Part shown: positions 38,001 through 45,907 of the stretch, piece after piece
Position numbering within the stretch: the stretch's first letter is position 1
How the letters are laid out: the number at the start of each line of letters is the position of its first letter
NCBI RefSeq assembly: GCF_004342025.1
Contig: NZ_SLWN01000003.1
Span: 620,001-684,000, forward strand
DNA from: Kribbella steppae
GTDB taxonomy: Bacteria > Actinomycetota > Actinomycetes > Propionibacteriales > Kribbellaceae
Length of the DNA: 64,000 bases
Direction of reading: 5' to 3'
Made by a program: the position numbers and the translations under genes
The notes under the pieces: generated by a model
The model's database searches: none
What the model saw: the letters and a program-made list of their open reading frames with translations, nothing else
What the model was told of the DNA's origin: nothing

Positions 38001-39578
38001 CCGTGGCTGCCCCCACTGCCGGAGATCGTCACCCTGGACGACCTCGAGGCGGACAAGGCCGGGGCCGACGGGAGCCTGCCGCCGATCCCGTTCGGACTGG
38101 CCGACGTACCCAGCGAGCAGGCCCGCTCCGTTGCGACGTACGACCTGGACGCCGCCGGCCACCTCGCCATCATCGGCGCCCCACGGAGCGGCCGCTCCGC
38201 CACCCTGCGCGCGCTGGCGGGGTCCATCGGCCGGCTGGTCGAGCCGACCGACGTCCACCTGTACGGCGTCGACTGCGGCAACAACGCCCTGTTGCCGATG
38301 ATCGGGCTGCCGCACACCGGTGCCGTGGTCGCGCGGGACCAGGCCGATCGGCTGACCCGGTTGACCGCCCGGCTGCAGGCGACCATCGGCCAGCGGCAGC
38401 AGGAGCTCGCCTCGAAGGGCTTCGCCGATCTCACCGAGCAACGCCGCAGCAGCCCACCGGACGAGCGGATGCCGTACCTGCTGGTGCTGCTCGACCGCTG
38501 GGAGGGGTTCGTCGCGGCGTTCGAGTCGGTCGACGGTGGCCGCCTGGTGGATGCCTGGATGCAGATCCTGCAGGAGGGCGCCGGAGCCGGCGTCAAGGTG
38601 GTGATGACCGCGGACCGGACCGCTCTGATGGGCCGGATCTCCACCCTGATGGAGGACCGGTTGATGCTGCGGATGACCGACCCGTCGGACTTCCTGCTGA
38701 TCGGGATGCCGACCAAGGAGGTCCCGGAGAAGTTCCCCGCCGGCCGCGGGTTCCGCGCGCAGGGGCTGCTGGAGACCCAGGTCGCGCTGCTCACCGAGGA
38801 CGACGACGGGACTGCTCAGGTGGCCGCACTGCACCGGATTGCGGCCGAGGCGACGCCGCTGGCCCAGATCCCGCAGAAGCAGCGCCCGTTCCGAGTGGAC
38901 GCGCTGCCGGCGTCGATCGAGCTGCCGGCCGCCCTCGACATGGCCTCCCGGCCGGTGCGGCCGACCGAGGTCGTGGTCGGGGTCGGCGGCGACGACCTCG
39001 ACGTACGGGCGTTCGACGCGTTCGACCACGGCCCAGGCCTGGTCGTGGTCGGGCCGCCACGATCAGGACGCAGTACGACGCTCTTGACCATGATCGCTTC
39101 GATGACGTCCAGGGGCTGGCAGGTCGCGGCCGTCGTACCGCGGCGGAGTCCGCTGCGGGACCTGGTCGGTGCACCGGGCATCGCCGGGGTGTTCGGCGCG
39201 GATGCCGACGCGGAGCAGGTGAAGACCGTGCTGGACGGCCTGAGCAGCCCGCACGCCATCGTGATCGACGACCTGGAGTTGCTCGGTCAGGACAGCCCGC
39301 TGGCAGAGATGATCGAGGCCCGGGTCGCGATGCTGCGGGACACCGGAAACCTGATGATCGGCGCCGGGACCGGATCCGACCTCACCAGCATGTACCGCGG
39401 GCCGGTCGTGGCGATGAAGAAGTCGCGGGCCGGTATCGTGCTCAACCCGCAGAAGTACGACGACGCGGAGATCTTCGGGATCCAGCTGCCGCGCGGGATG
39501 GCCGGTGGCGCCCCGCCCGGCCGGGCCCTGCTGGTCGCCGGCGGCCGCTGGGAGTCGATCCAGGTCGCCCGGAGCTGA
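35046..39578 (+). CDS. EssC/EccC-type type VII secretion ATPase with FHA region
   Basis: A 1510-residue membrane ATPase. Residues 1-100 are a small N-terminal domain and about 108-215 an FHA-like domain (YSMGSASDSDIRLVG). Two helices follow near 300-330 (FPLLVMLLPMIGAVALAVIL; GMLLFGLLTPLMYIGQYF). Three FtsK/SpoIIIE-like domains come next. The first has a canonical P-loop GTTGAGKS at 712-719 and Walker B LLIVIDEF; the second (GAPRSGRS, from 1044) and third (GPPRSGRS, from 1336) have Arg instead of the P-loop lysine. This is the EssC layout in one chain. It should drive export of the WXG proteins around it. Its ribosome site is weak; the start is the first ATG of a run. Confidence 0.93.
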   Translation: MRLMLTVVDPVKGVSADVVVDADAGLTVGGLAPRLVEAVGRRVAVPGAGNVIDLHGPDSSPAGVPSLFVNGYPVDPELSLAASPLREGTLVSIGDSRGCAPPEPHGLVEVRVVSGPGAGAVHRLGPGNYSMGSASDSDIRLVGGGIPGQVATVAVTVGGEVTLRVEEPDGLTGMERPVDPTFGPIVIPDESGAEETTYVLEQGQRPTLVELDRRALDQSGGWAVTEWEPGMQLTVGPVMLALALVEAPDASLSPNPAGGLVDFNRPPRLLPPPRMTDFSLPAEPEKSQKPTFPLLVMLLPMIGAVALAVILRQPGMLLFGLLTPLMYIGQYFQSKREGKTTYRERMAQYKERKARVEQDARRALVAERNARRRDLADPAAVLLFATGPRARLWERRPTDPDWLELRLGIADRPSEVMVEDATLDAHLRKRTWTAPDVPATVPLVSVGVLGVAGTGGTAQQIGGWLAGQLAALHSPRALRLVVLCTPDAAPAWQWMRWLPHVRGREDDGFLGLFGNDDETTMRRINELARLVEARRKALNSSNPVPQPALFADQIVVVMDGARRLRMMPGVVGLLKDGPSVGVRFICLDSDERQLPDEAHAVVAPHGQWWRLRQTGAPTVDGVRPDLVSPQWLDRLARSLAPIQDVSGGDGATAIPGSSRLLTVLGLETPAPDGLAQTWARGGRTTQAVIGEGAEGPFAVDIVRDGPHGLVAGTTGAGKSELLQTIIGSLAVGNRPDEMTFVLVDYKGGAAFKDCNHLPHTVGMVTDLDGHLTTRALASLAAELHRREHQLKGANAKDIEEYLERMGPDDERMPRLLIVIDEFAAMVSELPDFVTGIVDIARRGRSLGVHLILATQRPAGVVTSDIKANTNLRIALRVTDAGDSADVIEAPDAAHISKSTPGRGYARLGHSSLIPFQTSRVGGRPPGLVAAADVGVRPVGWRDLGRPVRFETEEAEDDVMVPTDLATLVKALQGAAKVAGIKTPPSPWLPPLPEIVTLDDLEADKAGADGSLPPIPFGLADVPSEQARSVATYDLDAAGHLAIIGAPRSGRSATLRALAGSIGRLVEPTDVHLYGVDCGNNALLPMIGLPHTGAVVARDQADRLTRLTARLQATIGQRQQELASKGFADLTEQRRSSPPDERMPYLLVLLDRWEGFVAAFESVDGGRLVDAWMQILQEGAGAGVKVVMTADRTALMGRISTLMEDRLMLRMTDPSDFLLIGMPTKEVPEKFPAGRGFRAQGLLETQVALLTEDDDGTAQVAALHRIAAEATPLAQIPQKQRPFRVDALPASIELPAALDMASRPVRPTEVVVGVGGDDLDVRAFDAFDHGPGLVVVGPPRSGRSTTLLTMIASMTSRGWQVAAVVPRRSPLRDLVGAPGIAGVFGADADAEQVKTVLDGLSSPHAIVIDDLELLGQDSPLAEMIEARVAMLRDTGNLMIGAGTGSDLTSMYRGPVVAMKKSRAGIVLNPQKYDDAEIFGIQLPRGMAGGAPPGRALLVAGGRWESIQVARS

Positions 39579-39611
39579 TCCTCGATCCGTGAGGATGAGC
39601 CCGCAACAGCG

Positions 39612-39645
39612 GAAGCCGGCCGGACCGTGAGGTCCGGCCGGCTTC
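39612..39645. terminator. Strong bidirectional terminator hairpin
   Basis: GAAGCCGGCCGGACC and its exact reverse complement form a 15-base-pair stem around a GTGA loop. It sits between the stop codons of the secretion ATPase and the convergent WXG100 gene. Confidence 0.85.
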
Positions 39646-39676
39646 GGTGCTTCGCCGCAGCAGTGCTGCCGGTCGA

Positions 39677-39943
39677 TCAGCCGCCGGTCGCGGTCTGGAT
39701 CGCCTGACGGTTCTTCTCGACCGCCTGGGACGCGTTCTGCAGATCGGTCTCGATGCTGCCGATGTTCTTCTTGCACTGCTCCCAGGCAGTGCGGAAGTCG
39801 TCCGCGTACTTGCCCTTCCACGTGGTGCTGGTCACAACGCCCGTGGACGCGGTCTTCAGTTGGCCCAGCTCCGTCTGGAACTCTGAGAGCTTCTTCTTCA
39901 GAGCATCCATCTCCGGCAGGCTACCGCCGACCATGTCGTTCAT
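39677..39943 (-). CDS. WXG100 family protein (EsxA-like)
   Basis: An 88-residue protein, close to the standard 100. Helix one is LPEMDALKKKLSEFQTELGQL, the turn is TTWKGKYADDF, and helix two ends in VEKNRQAIQTATGG. The motif W-K-G followed by a second Trp (FRTAWEQ) is typical. The ATG at 39943 is taken because upstream in-frame codons are unlike the family. It faces the ATPase gene, from which it is separated by a strong terminator, and is probably its general substrate. The 238 bases from its start to the Tad locus contain the divergent promoters; nothing else was seen. Confidence 0.88.
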   Translation of the reverse strand: MNDMVGGSLPEMDALKKKLSEFQTELGQLKTASTGVVTSTTWKGKYADDFRTAWEQCKKNIGSIETDLQNASQAVEKNRQAIQTATGG

Positions 39944-40181
39944 AGGACTCCCCATCTCTGGCTGGTGGTGCCTTGGCCGCACCTGTTGACGGTACGAAAC
40001 CACGACAGGGGTCCACTGGGACCGGATCCTCGCCGTGAGGGTTTGCAGCTTGATGCAAGTGTCGCGTCACTGCAGGTGATTGACCCCGGCGGCGGCTAAT
40101 GTCGCGAGAGGCCAAACGGGGGCTGAGGCGTGCCGGGTCCGGCCACGCCAACCCGTGGGAATCATGAGGAGGCGGGCCAGT

Positions 40182-40895
40182 ATGTCCAGTCCCGGTACGG
40201 AAGTCGTCGACCGGCAGCGTCAGCGTGCCGACCGGGCCGCCGGCCGCAGACCGGGCGGACGGTTGCCGGCAGCATCGAAGCGGCGCCGGCCGGCCATCGC
40301 CGCGCTGGCGGCCCTGCTGATCGTCGGCGGCGCCCTGATCGCCGGTGTGCTCGCGGTCCGGATGGACCAGCGGGTCGCCGTCGTGCGGGTGGCGAGCGAT
40401 ATCAGCGTCGGGTCGAAGATCACCGAGGACGACCTCGCCCAGACCCGGGTGGCCAGCGACGGAGTCCGGCTGATCCCGGCCGACCGGGCCAAGGAGATCA
40501 TCGGCACCTACGCGAAGGTCAACCTGGTCAAGGGCCAGTTGCTCGAGCAGGGGATGCTGACCAGGTCCTCGCCGATCTCGGACGACAAGGCGGCGGTCGG
40601 TGTGGTCATGCTGGACGGCCGGGTGCCGGCCAGCGGTCTGCACGCGGGCGACCAGGTCGAGCTGGTCAAGATCGGCACGGGCAACATTCCGCCCGAGGTA
40701 CTCGGCGACGCCGTCGTCCTGGACGCGCCCACCCCGACCGGCCAGGGCAGCGGGCTGGGCGAGAAGGCCGAGTCCGCAACGACCGCGACGATGCTCGTCG
40801 ACCGGGCCGACGTCAAGGCGATTACTGATGCCTCAGGCAACAACCGGATCGCGGTGGCACTGCTGAAGAGCGGTGTTTCGCTGGGGGAGAAGTAG
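40182..40895 (+). CDS. SAF-domain pilus assembly protein (CpaB/RcpC-like)
   Basis: A 237-residue protein: short basic N-terminus, one membrane helix (AIAALAALLIVGGALIAGVLAV) at about 36-57, and an external SAF domain (VASDISVGSKITEDDLAQTRV, KGQLLEQGMLT). In Gram-negative Tad systems CpaB supports the outer-membrane channel; here there is no outer membrane, so a wall role is likely. The ATG at 40182 is preceded by GAGGAGG nine bases away. It opens the Tad operon. Confidence 0.8.
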   Translation: MSSPGTEVVDRQRQRADRAAGRRPGGRLPAASKRRRPAIAALAALLIVGGALIAGVLAVRMDQRVAVVRVASDISVGSKITEDDLAQTRVASDGVRLIPADRAKEIIGTYAKVNLVKGQLLEQGMLTRSSPISDDKAAVGVVMLDGRVPASGLHAGDQVELVKIGTGNIPPEVLGDAVVLDAPTPTGQGSGLGEKAESATTATMLVDRADVKAITDASGNNRIAVALLKSGVSLGEK

Positions 40896-41693
40896 ATGGG
40901 TCTGTACGTCGTCGCGTCCGCCAAGGGCTCGCCGGGAGTCACCACCACCGCCGTTGTCCTGGCCGGGGGCTGGCCGGTCGAGCCTGTGCTGGCAGATCTC
41001 GACCCGGCCGGCGGTGATGTCGCACTTCGTTATCGCGACGAGGCCGGCGCACCGCTCGACCCGGACCGTGGCCTGTTGTCGCTGGGCGCGGCTGTCCGGC
41101 GGGGCACCGACGAGGTCCGGCTGGCCGACCACCTGCAGCGGGTGTCCGGCGGCCTGGAGGTGCTGGCCGGGGTCAACTCACCGAGCCAGGTCCAGGGTCT
41201 CGGTCCGGCCTGGCTGAACCTGGCGAGGTTGCTGCGCGCGGTTCCCGACCGGGACGTGATCGCCGACTGCGGCCGGCTGATGCCCGGCTCGGCGACCGTG
41301 CCGGTGCTGCAGAACGCCGATGCCGTGCTGCTCGTCGGACGGCCGACGATCGAGGGTCTCGCGCATCTGCGCGAGCGCCTGACGAGCTTCGCCGAGGCAC
41401 TCCAGTTCGGCACCTACGAGGCTGTTCCGGTCGGGGTCGCACTCGTGGCGTCGTACCGGGACGCGCGGGTCGTCGGCGACGTCCAGGCCATCCTGGACCG
41501 GGCCCGGCTGCCGGTGACCGTGCTCGGCATCATCGCCGAGGACGAGAAGGCCGCCGCCGCCATCCGGGCCGGCGACGGGCGGCGGGCCCGCAAGTCGCTG
41601 CTGGTGCGCTCGGGCACGGATCTGGCCGAGCGGCTGTACCGTCTCGGCCGGCCGCGGCCGCAGGAGCAGACCGTCGAGTGGGGGGTCGCCTGA
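40896..41693 (+). CDS. CpaE/TadZ-like MinD-type protein with altered P-loop
   Basis: A 265-residue protein of the ParA/MinD fold, the likely positional organiser of the pilus machine. The deviant Walker A reads KGSPGVTTT, with the first lysine kept but the second (KGGVGKTT in the family) replaced by valine. ADLDPAGGDVALRY is the following Walker A' region, and VIADCGRL stands for Walker B. ATP binding may therefore be weak or absent. It starts at the base after the SAF gene stop and ends in an overlap with the ATPase gene. Confidence 0.85.
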   Translation: MGLYVVASAKGSPGVTTTAVVLAGGWPVEPVLADLDPAGGDVALRYRDEAGAPLDPDRGLLSLGAAVRRGTDEVRLADHLQRVSGGLEVLAGVNSPSQVQGLGPAWLNLARLLRAVPDRDVIADCGRLMPGSATVPVLQNADAVLLVGRPTIEGLAHLRERLTSFAEALQFGTYEAVPVGVALVASYRDARVVGDVQAILDRARLPVTVLGIIAEDEKAAAAIRAGDGRRARKSLLVRSGTDLAERLYRLGRPRPQEQTVEWGVA

Positions 41694-43000
41694 TGGACCA
41701 GTCACTTGTCCGCCGGCTGCGTGAAGAGGTCGCCGAGGTGCTGGCGCGGCAGCGGCGGGAGGACGCGGCCAACGGGCTGCCGCAGATGACCGCCGAGGAC
41801 GAGCGGCAGTTCGCCCGCGCGGTCGTCGGCCGGGTGCTCGAGAACCATGCCCGGGGCGAGATCGCGTCCGGCCGGACCCCACCCGGGGCGGGCGAGGAGC
41901 AAGAGCTTGCCGACGGCATCCATGCCGCGCTGTTCGGCGTCGGCCGGCTGCAGCCGCTGCTCGACGACCCGATGGTGGAGAACGTCGACATCAACGGCTG
42001 CGACAAGGTCTTCATCGGGTTCGCCGACGGCCGCGAGGAGCTGGGTCAGCCGGTCGCCGAGTCCGACGACGAGCTGGTCGAGCTGATCCAGACGCTGGCG
42101 GCGTACTCCGGCCTCGCCAGCCGGCCGTTCGACTCGGCCAACCCGCAGCTGGACCTGCGACTGCCCGACGGCAGCCGGCTGTCCGCGCTGATGGGGGTCT
42201 GCCCGCGTCCGTCGGTGTCGATCCGGCGCGCCCGGCTGTCCCGGGTCTCACTGGACATGCTGGTCGAGTACGGCACGCTCTCACCGGACCTGGCGTCGTT
42301 CCTGTCGGCGGCGGTCGCGGCCCGCAAGAACATCATGATCGCCGGCGCCACCAACGCCGGGAAGACGACGTTGCTGCGCGCGCTGGCGAACGAGATCCCG
42401 CCGGAGGAGCGCCTGATCACCGTCGAGCGCTCGCTGGAGCTCGGCCTGGGCGAGTTCGAGGACCTGCACCCGAACGTGCTGGCGACCGAGGAGCGGCTGC
42501 CGAACAGCGAGGGTCAGGGCGCCATCGTGATGGCCGAGCTGGTCCGCCGGTCGCTCCGGATGAACCCCAGCCGGGTCATCGTCGGCGAGGTGCTCGGCGA
42601 CGAGATCGTCACCATGCTGAACGCGATGAGCCAGGGCAATGACGGCTCGCTGTCGACCATCCACGCCAACTCGTCGCTGGAGGTCTTCAACCGCATCTGC
42701 ACCTACGCGATCCAGTCGGCCGAGCGGTTGCCCGCGGACGCGACCATGATGCTGATCGCGGGCGCGATCGACTTCGTCGTGTTCGTCGAACGGCGCAACG
42801 ACTTCTCCCGCGGTGGTGCCCTGCGCCGGATCATCACCTCGGTCCGCGAGGTCAACGGTGTGGACGGGCGGGTGCTGTCCAGCGAGATCTTCCAGGCGGG
42901 ACTCGACGGTGTGGCCGTGCCGGCGGCGCCGATCAGCTGCCTACCCGAGCTTCAGGCCGCCGGCTACACCGCCGGTGCCCCAGCGGGGTGGGCATCATGA
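41693..43000 (+). CDS. Tad pilus assembly ATPase (CpaF/TadA)
   Basis: A 435-residue hexameric secretion ATPase. N-terminal domain with FGVGRLQPLLDDPMVENVDINGCDKVFI, then Walker A GATNAGKTTLL, the Asp box TVERSLELGL (normally TIEDxxEL; here Arg replaces the usual Asp), Walker B MNPSRVIVGEV and His box SQGNDGSLSTIHAN. The ATG at 41693 shares a base with the previous stop (TGATG) and follows a GGGGGG run. It powers pilin polymerisation with TadB and TadC. Confidence 0.93.
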   Translation: MDQSLVRRLREEVAEVLARQRREDAANGLPQMTAEDERQFARAVVGRVLENHARGEIASGRTPPGAGEEQELADGIHAALFGVGRLQPLLDDPMVENVDINGCDKVFIGFADGREELGQPVAESDDELVELIQTLAAYSGLASRPFDSANPQLDLRLPDGSRLSALMGVCPRPSVSIRRARLSRVSLDMLVEYGTLSPDLASFLSAAVAARKNIMIAGATNAGKTTLLRALANEIPPEERLITVERSLELGLGEFEDLHPNVLATEERLPNSEGQGAIVMAELVRRSLRMNPSRVIVGEVLGDEIVTMLNAMSQGNDGSLSTIHANSSLEVFNRICTYAIQSAERLPADATMMLIAGAIDFVVFVERRNDFSRGGALRRIITSVREVNGVDGRVLSSEIFQAGLDGVAVPAAPISCLPELQAAGYTAGAPAGWAS

Positions 43001-43887
43001 CAGCACCATCACTGGACCTGCTGTTGATCGTGCTGATCGGCGCTGTCGTCGGCGGTGGGCTCCTGATCTTCGTCTGGGCGCTGGTCCCGCAGGCCGAGCC
43101 GGAGGTGATGAGCGGGCCGTCGAAGCTCGCCAACGGTCTCAAGACTGCCGGCACCCGGATCCCGATCGCGGTGGGTACGACGCTGCTGACACTGCTGATC
43201 ACCCGCTGGCCGGTGGCAGCCGCCGCGTGTGGTGCGCTGGCCTTCGCCTTCCCGGCGCTGTTCGGCGGGGCGGCTCACGAAGCCAGGGCCATCGCCCGGC
43301 TCGAGGGCCTGGCGGCCTGGACGGAGTCGTTGCGCGACACCGTGGCCGGCGCGGTCGGCCTCGAGCAGGCGATCCCGGCCACCGCGTACGCGGCATCGCC
43401 GGCCATCTCGACGGAACTGACCGCACTCGCGGACCGTCTCAGGGTCCGTGTTCCGCTACCGCAGGCGCTGCAGAAGTTCGCCGACGAGATGAACGACTCC
43501 AGCGTCGACCTGATCGTCGCCAGCCTGATCCTGAACTCCAGGCTGCGCGGCCCCGGCCTGCGCGACGTGCTGGGTTCGCTGTCGGAGTCGGCGCGGGCAG
43601 CGCTCGACATGCGTCAGCGGGTCAGCGCCGGCCGCCGCAGCACCCGGCGCAGCGTGCAGATCGTGATGGTCGTGACCGTGGCCGTCGTCCTCGGCCTCGC
43701 GCTCTTCAACCGCAAGTACGTCGCTCCCTACTCGACACCGCTGGGTCAGGTCGTGCTGTTGCTGATCCTCGGCCTGTTCGCGGCAGGCTTCCTGTGGCTG
43801 CGCCGGCTGGCCAGCTTCGAGGTCCCGGAGCGGTTCCTGCACGCGCGGGACCGGCTGCCGGCCGCCGACGGGGGAGGTCGTCGCTGA
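42997..43887 (+). CDS. Tad pilus membrane platform protein (TadB-like)
   Basis: A 296-residue type II secretion F domain protein. It has an N-terminal helix (LLLIVLIGAVVGGGLLIFVWAL), a helical pair near 60-90, the cytoplasmic domain WTESLRDTVAGAVGLEQAI, and two C-terminal helices (VQIVMVVTVAVVLGLALF and VVLLLILGLFAAGFLWL). The ATG overlaps the CpaF stop (ATGA). Confidence 0.9.
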   Translation: MTAPSLDLLLIVLIGAVVGGGLLIFVWALVPQAEPEVMSGPSKLANGLKTAGTRIPIAVGTTLLTLLITRWPVAAAACGALAFAFPALFGGAAHEARAIARLEGLAAWTESLRDTVAGAVGLEQAIPATAYAASPAISTELTALADRLRVRVPLPQALQKFADEMNDSSVDLIVASLILNSRLRGPGLRDVLGSLSESARAALDMRQRVSAGRRSTRRSVQIVMVVTVAVVLGLALFNRKYVAPYSTPLGQVVLLLILGLFAAGFLWLRRLASFEVPERFLHARDRLPAADGGGRR

Positions 43888-44804
43888 TGACGTTCATCAT
43901 GCTCGGCGGTGCGCTGGCGGGGCTCGGCGTCTTGCTCGCCATCCGGCTCGTCGGCGGGACGGGAGTCAGCGGCGCCGCCGGACTGCTCCAGTTGGACGCG
44001 GACCTGCGCCGGTACCGCCAGGACGTGAAGCTGACCGCGGACCGGCGGCACAAGGAGGAGTCGCTGCGGATGCGGCGGCTCGGCTCCGGACTGCGCCGTG
44101 CCCTGGAGTCTCGCGGGATCCAGGTACCGCCGTCGATCTCGGCCGACCTCGGAATCGCCGGCCGGTCGGTGGAGACCCATCTGGCCAGCAGTCTGGTCGG
44201 TGCGCTGGTCGGCTTCGTCGTACCGTTCCTGATGCTGACGCCGGTGAGCATCGTCACCGGCAGCCTGCCCGGCGTCATCCCGGTTTGGCTCGGGATCATC
44301 GGTGCCGTGGTCGGGGCTTTGCTCCCGACGGTTCAGTTGCGTGGTGTCGCGGCCGACCGGCGACGCGACTTCCGGCACGTGGTCAGCTCGTTCCTCGATC
44401 TGGTCGCGATGAACCTGGCCGGCGGTCGCGGCGTACCGGAGGCACTGTCGTCCGCATCCGGGATCAGCGACGGCTGGGCGTTCGTCCGGATCCGGGACAC
44501 CCTCGAGACCGCCAGGCTGCAAGGCGTCACCCCGTGGGCGGCGCTCGGCGAGCTGGGCGACGAGGTGGGGATCGACGAGTTGCGCGACCTGTCCGCCGCC
44601 CTGGCCCTGGTGGCCGAGGACGGCGCCAAGGTGCGCGACTCCCTGGTCGCCCGCGCGGTCTCGATGCGGCGTCGCGAACTGGCCGACACCGAAGGCCGTG
44701 CCCAGGCGCGGTCCCAGTCCATGCTGATGGCGCAGATGCTGCTCTGCGTCGGCTTCCTGCTCTTCCTCGTCTATCCAGCTGTTGCCCGGGTGATGGGGCT
44801 GTGA
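43887..44804 (+). CDS. Tad pilus membrane platform protein (TadC-like)
   Basis: A 305-residue partner of TadB. Start helix FIMLGGALAGLGVLLAIRL, middle pair LVGALVGFVVPFLMLTPV and LGIIGAVVGALLPTVQL, the F-domain stretch FLDLVAMNLAGGRGVPEALSSAS, and a final helix MLLCVGFLLFLVYPAVARV. Its ATG shares one base with the TadB stop. A frame running through from TadB and CpaF was ignored, as only this part has membrane-protein character. Confidence 0.9.
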   Translation: MTFIMLGGALAGLGVLLAIRLVGGTGVSGAAGLLQLDADLRRYRQDVKLTADRRHKEESLRMRRLGSGLRRALESRGIQVPPSISADLGIAGRSVETHLASSLVGALVGFVVPFLMLTPVSIVTGSLPGVIPVWLGIIGAVVGALLPTVQLRGVAADRRRDFRHVVSSFLDLVAMNLAGGRGVPEALSSASGISDGWAFVRIRDTLETARLQGVTPWAALGELGDEVGIDELRDLSAALALVAEDGAKVRDSLVARAVSMRRRELADTEGRAQARSQSMLMAQMLLCVGFLLFLVYPAVARVMGL

Positions 44805-44832
44805 ACCGTCACGCCGTCTCGGAGGAAAAATC

Positions 44833-45036
44833 ATGATCGAACCCACCAACCAGACCCTCGTCTTCGTGCGAGCCCTGCTCGCCGGGCGGATCGCGCACGC
44901 CCGGCGCTCCCAGCTGGGCGCGTCCGCCGTCGAGTGGGTGCTGATCTCCGCGCTGCTGATCGGGATCGCCATCGCGGTCGGCGCGATCATCCTGGCCAAG
45001 CTCACCGGCAAGGCCAACGACCTGGACCTCGGCTGA
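44833..45036 (+). CDS. Flp-like major pilin
   Basis: A 67-residue prepilin. After a basic leader comes the cleavage context QLG/ASAVEW, with Glu at +5, then a hydrophobic helix (WVLISALLIGIAIAVGAIILA) and a short polar tail. This is the Flp/Tad pilin plan. GGAGG lies seven bases before the ATG. Prepilin peptidase is not encoded in the window. Confidence 0.85.
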   Translation: MIEPTNQTLVFVRALLAGRIAHARRSQLGASAVEWVLISALLIGIAIAVGAIILAKLTGKANDLDLG

Positions 45037-45045
45037 GCCTCGGCG

Positions 45046-45477
45046 ATGACGACAGGACGGCGAGGGGCCCGGCGGATCATCCGCCGGTGTCTTCCGGGCA
45101 GCAGGGGCGAGCGCGGTGCGAGCAGCGTCGAGCTCGTCCTTTACATGCCCATCCTCTTCCTGGCGATCTTCCTGACCATCCAGTTCTCGCTGATCTACCT
45201 GGGCAACCAGGCCGCGTCCGCGGGTGCGCGCGAAGCCGCCCGGGTGGCCCGGACCACGCTGGACCGAGGCCAGGCCGAAGCGGCCGGCTACGCCTACGCG
45301 GGCAAGATCGGCAAGGGGATCCTCGAGGACGTGCAGGTGACCGTCACCCCGGTCGGCACCGAGCAGGTGCGAGTCGAGGTCCGGGGCCACGCGCAGAAGA
45401 TCACCCCGTTCGTCGATCCGCCGACCGTCACCCAGGTCGTCCAAGGGCCACTGGAGGAGTTCCGTGCGGACAACTGA
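45046..45477 (+). CDS. TadE-like pseudopilin
   Basis: A 143-residue TadE family protein: basic leader, ERG/ASSVEL with Glu at +5, hydrophobic helix VLYMPILFLAIFLTIQFSLIYLG, then AGAREAARVARTTLD and a beta-rich external domain. It starts nine bases after the pilin gene. Minor component of the pilus or its assembly site. Confidence 0.85.
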   Translation: MTTGRRGARRIIRRCLPGSRGERGASSVELVLYMPILFLAIFLTIQFSLIYLGNQAASAGAREAARVARTTLDRGQAEAAGYAYAGKIGKGILEDVQVTVTPVGTEQVRVEVRGHAQKITPFVDPPTVTQVVQGPLEEFRADN

Positions 45478-45907
45478 CCGCGGTCCTCTCCTGGCCGGCT
45501 CAAGGCGCGGGCGACGGGCCGAGCGCGGCTCGATGGCGGTGGAGATCGTGCTGCTGGCGCCGGTGATGATGGCGTTCATGATGCTGGTCGTCGCGGGCGG
45601 CCGGTACGTCGCGGTCCGCGGCGACATCGAGGCCGCCAGCCGGGACGCCGTCCGGGCCGCCTCGCTCGAGCGCACCGAGGCGGCGGCCGCCGCCATCGCG
45701 GTGGACACCGCGAACGCGGCCCTGCAGAACGTCGGGCGGTGCACGAACGCCGCGCTCGGCGGCAACTTCGCGTCCGGCGGCACCATCACCGTCACCCTCA
45801 GCTGCGAGGTGTCGTACGACGGCCTGGGCCTGATCGGACTGCCAGGGTCGAAGACCGTCACGATCACCAGTTCGGCGCCGATCGACCAGTTCCGGAGGAC
45901 CGGATGA
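45464..45907 (+). CDS. TadE/TadF-like pseudopilin
   Basis: A 147-residue protein with ERG/SMAVEI (Glu at +5), membrane helix IVLLAPVMMAFMMLVVAGG, RGDIEAASRDAVRAASL and an external domain with two cysteines (RCTNAAL and LSCEV) that may form a disulfide. The GTG at 45464 follows GGAGG by six bases and overlaps the TadE gene end by 14 bases. Confidence 0.83.
   Translation: MRTTDRGPLLAGSRRGRRAERGSMAVEIVLLAPVMMAFMMLVVAGGRYVAVRGDIEAASRDAVRAASLERTEAAAAAIAVDTANAALQNVGRCTNAALGGNFASGGTITVTLSCEVSYDGLGLIGLPGSKTVTITSSAPIDQFRRTG

Noticed and set aside
35940..39029. Open frame of about 1030 codons opposite the secretion ATPase
   Set aside because: Composition of a shadow frame (Arg, Gly, His, Asp rich); the sense strand encodes clear FtsK domains.
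28385..40003. Recently acquired genomic island
   Set aside because: WXG locus has the same GC-rich codon style as its surroundings, and no integrase, tRNA or flanking repeat was seen.
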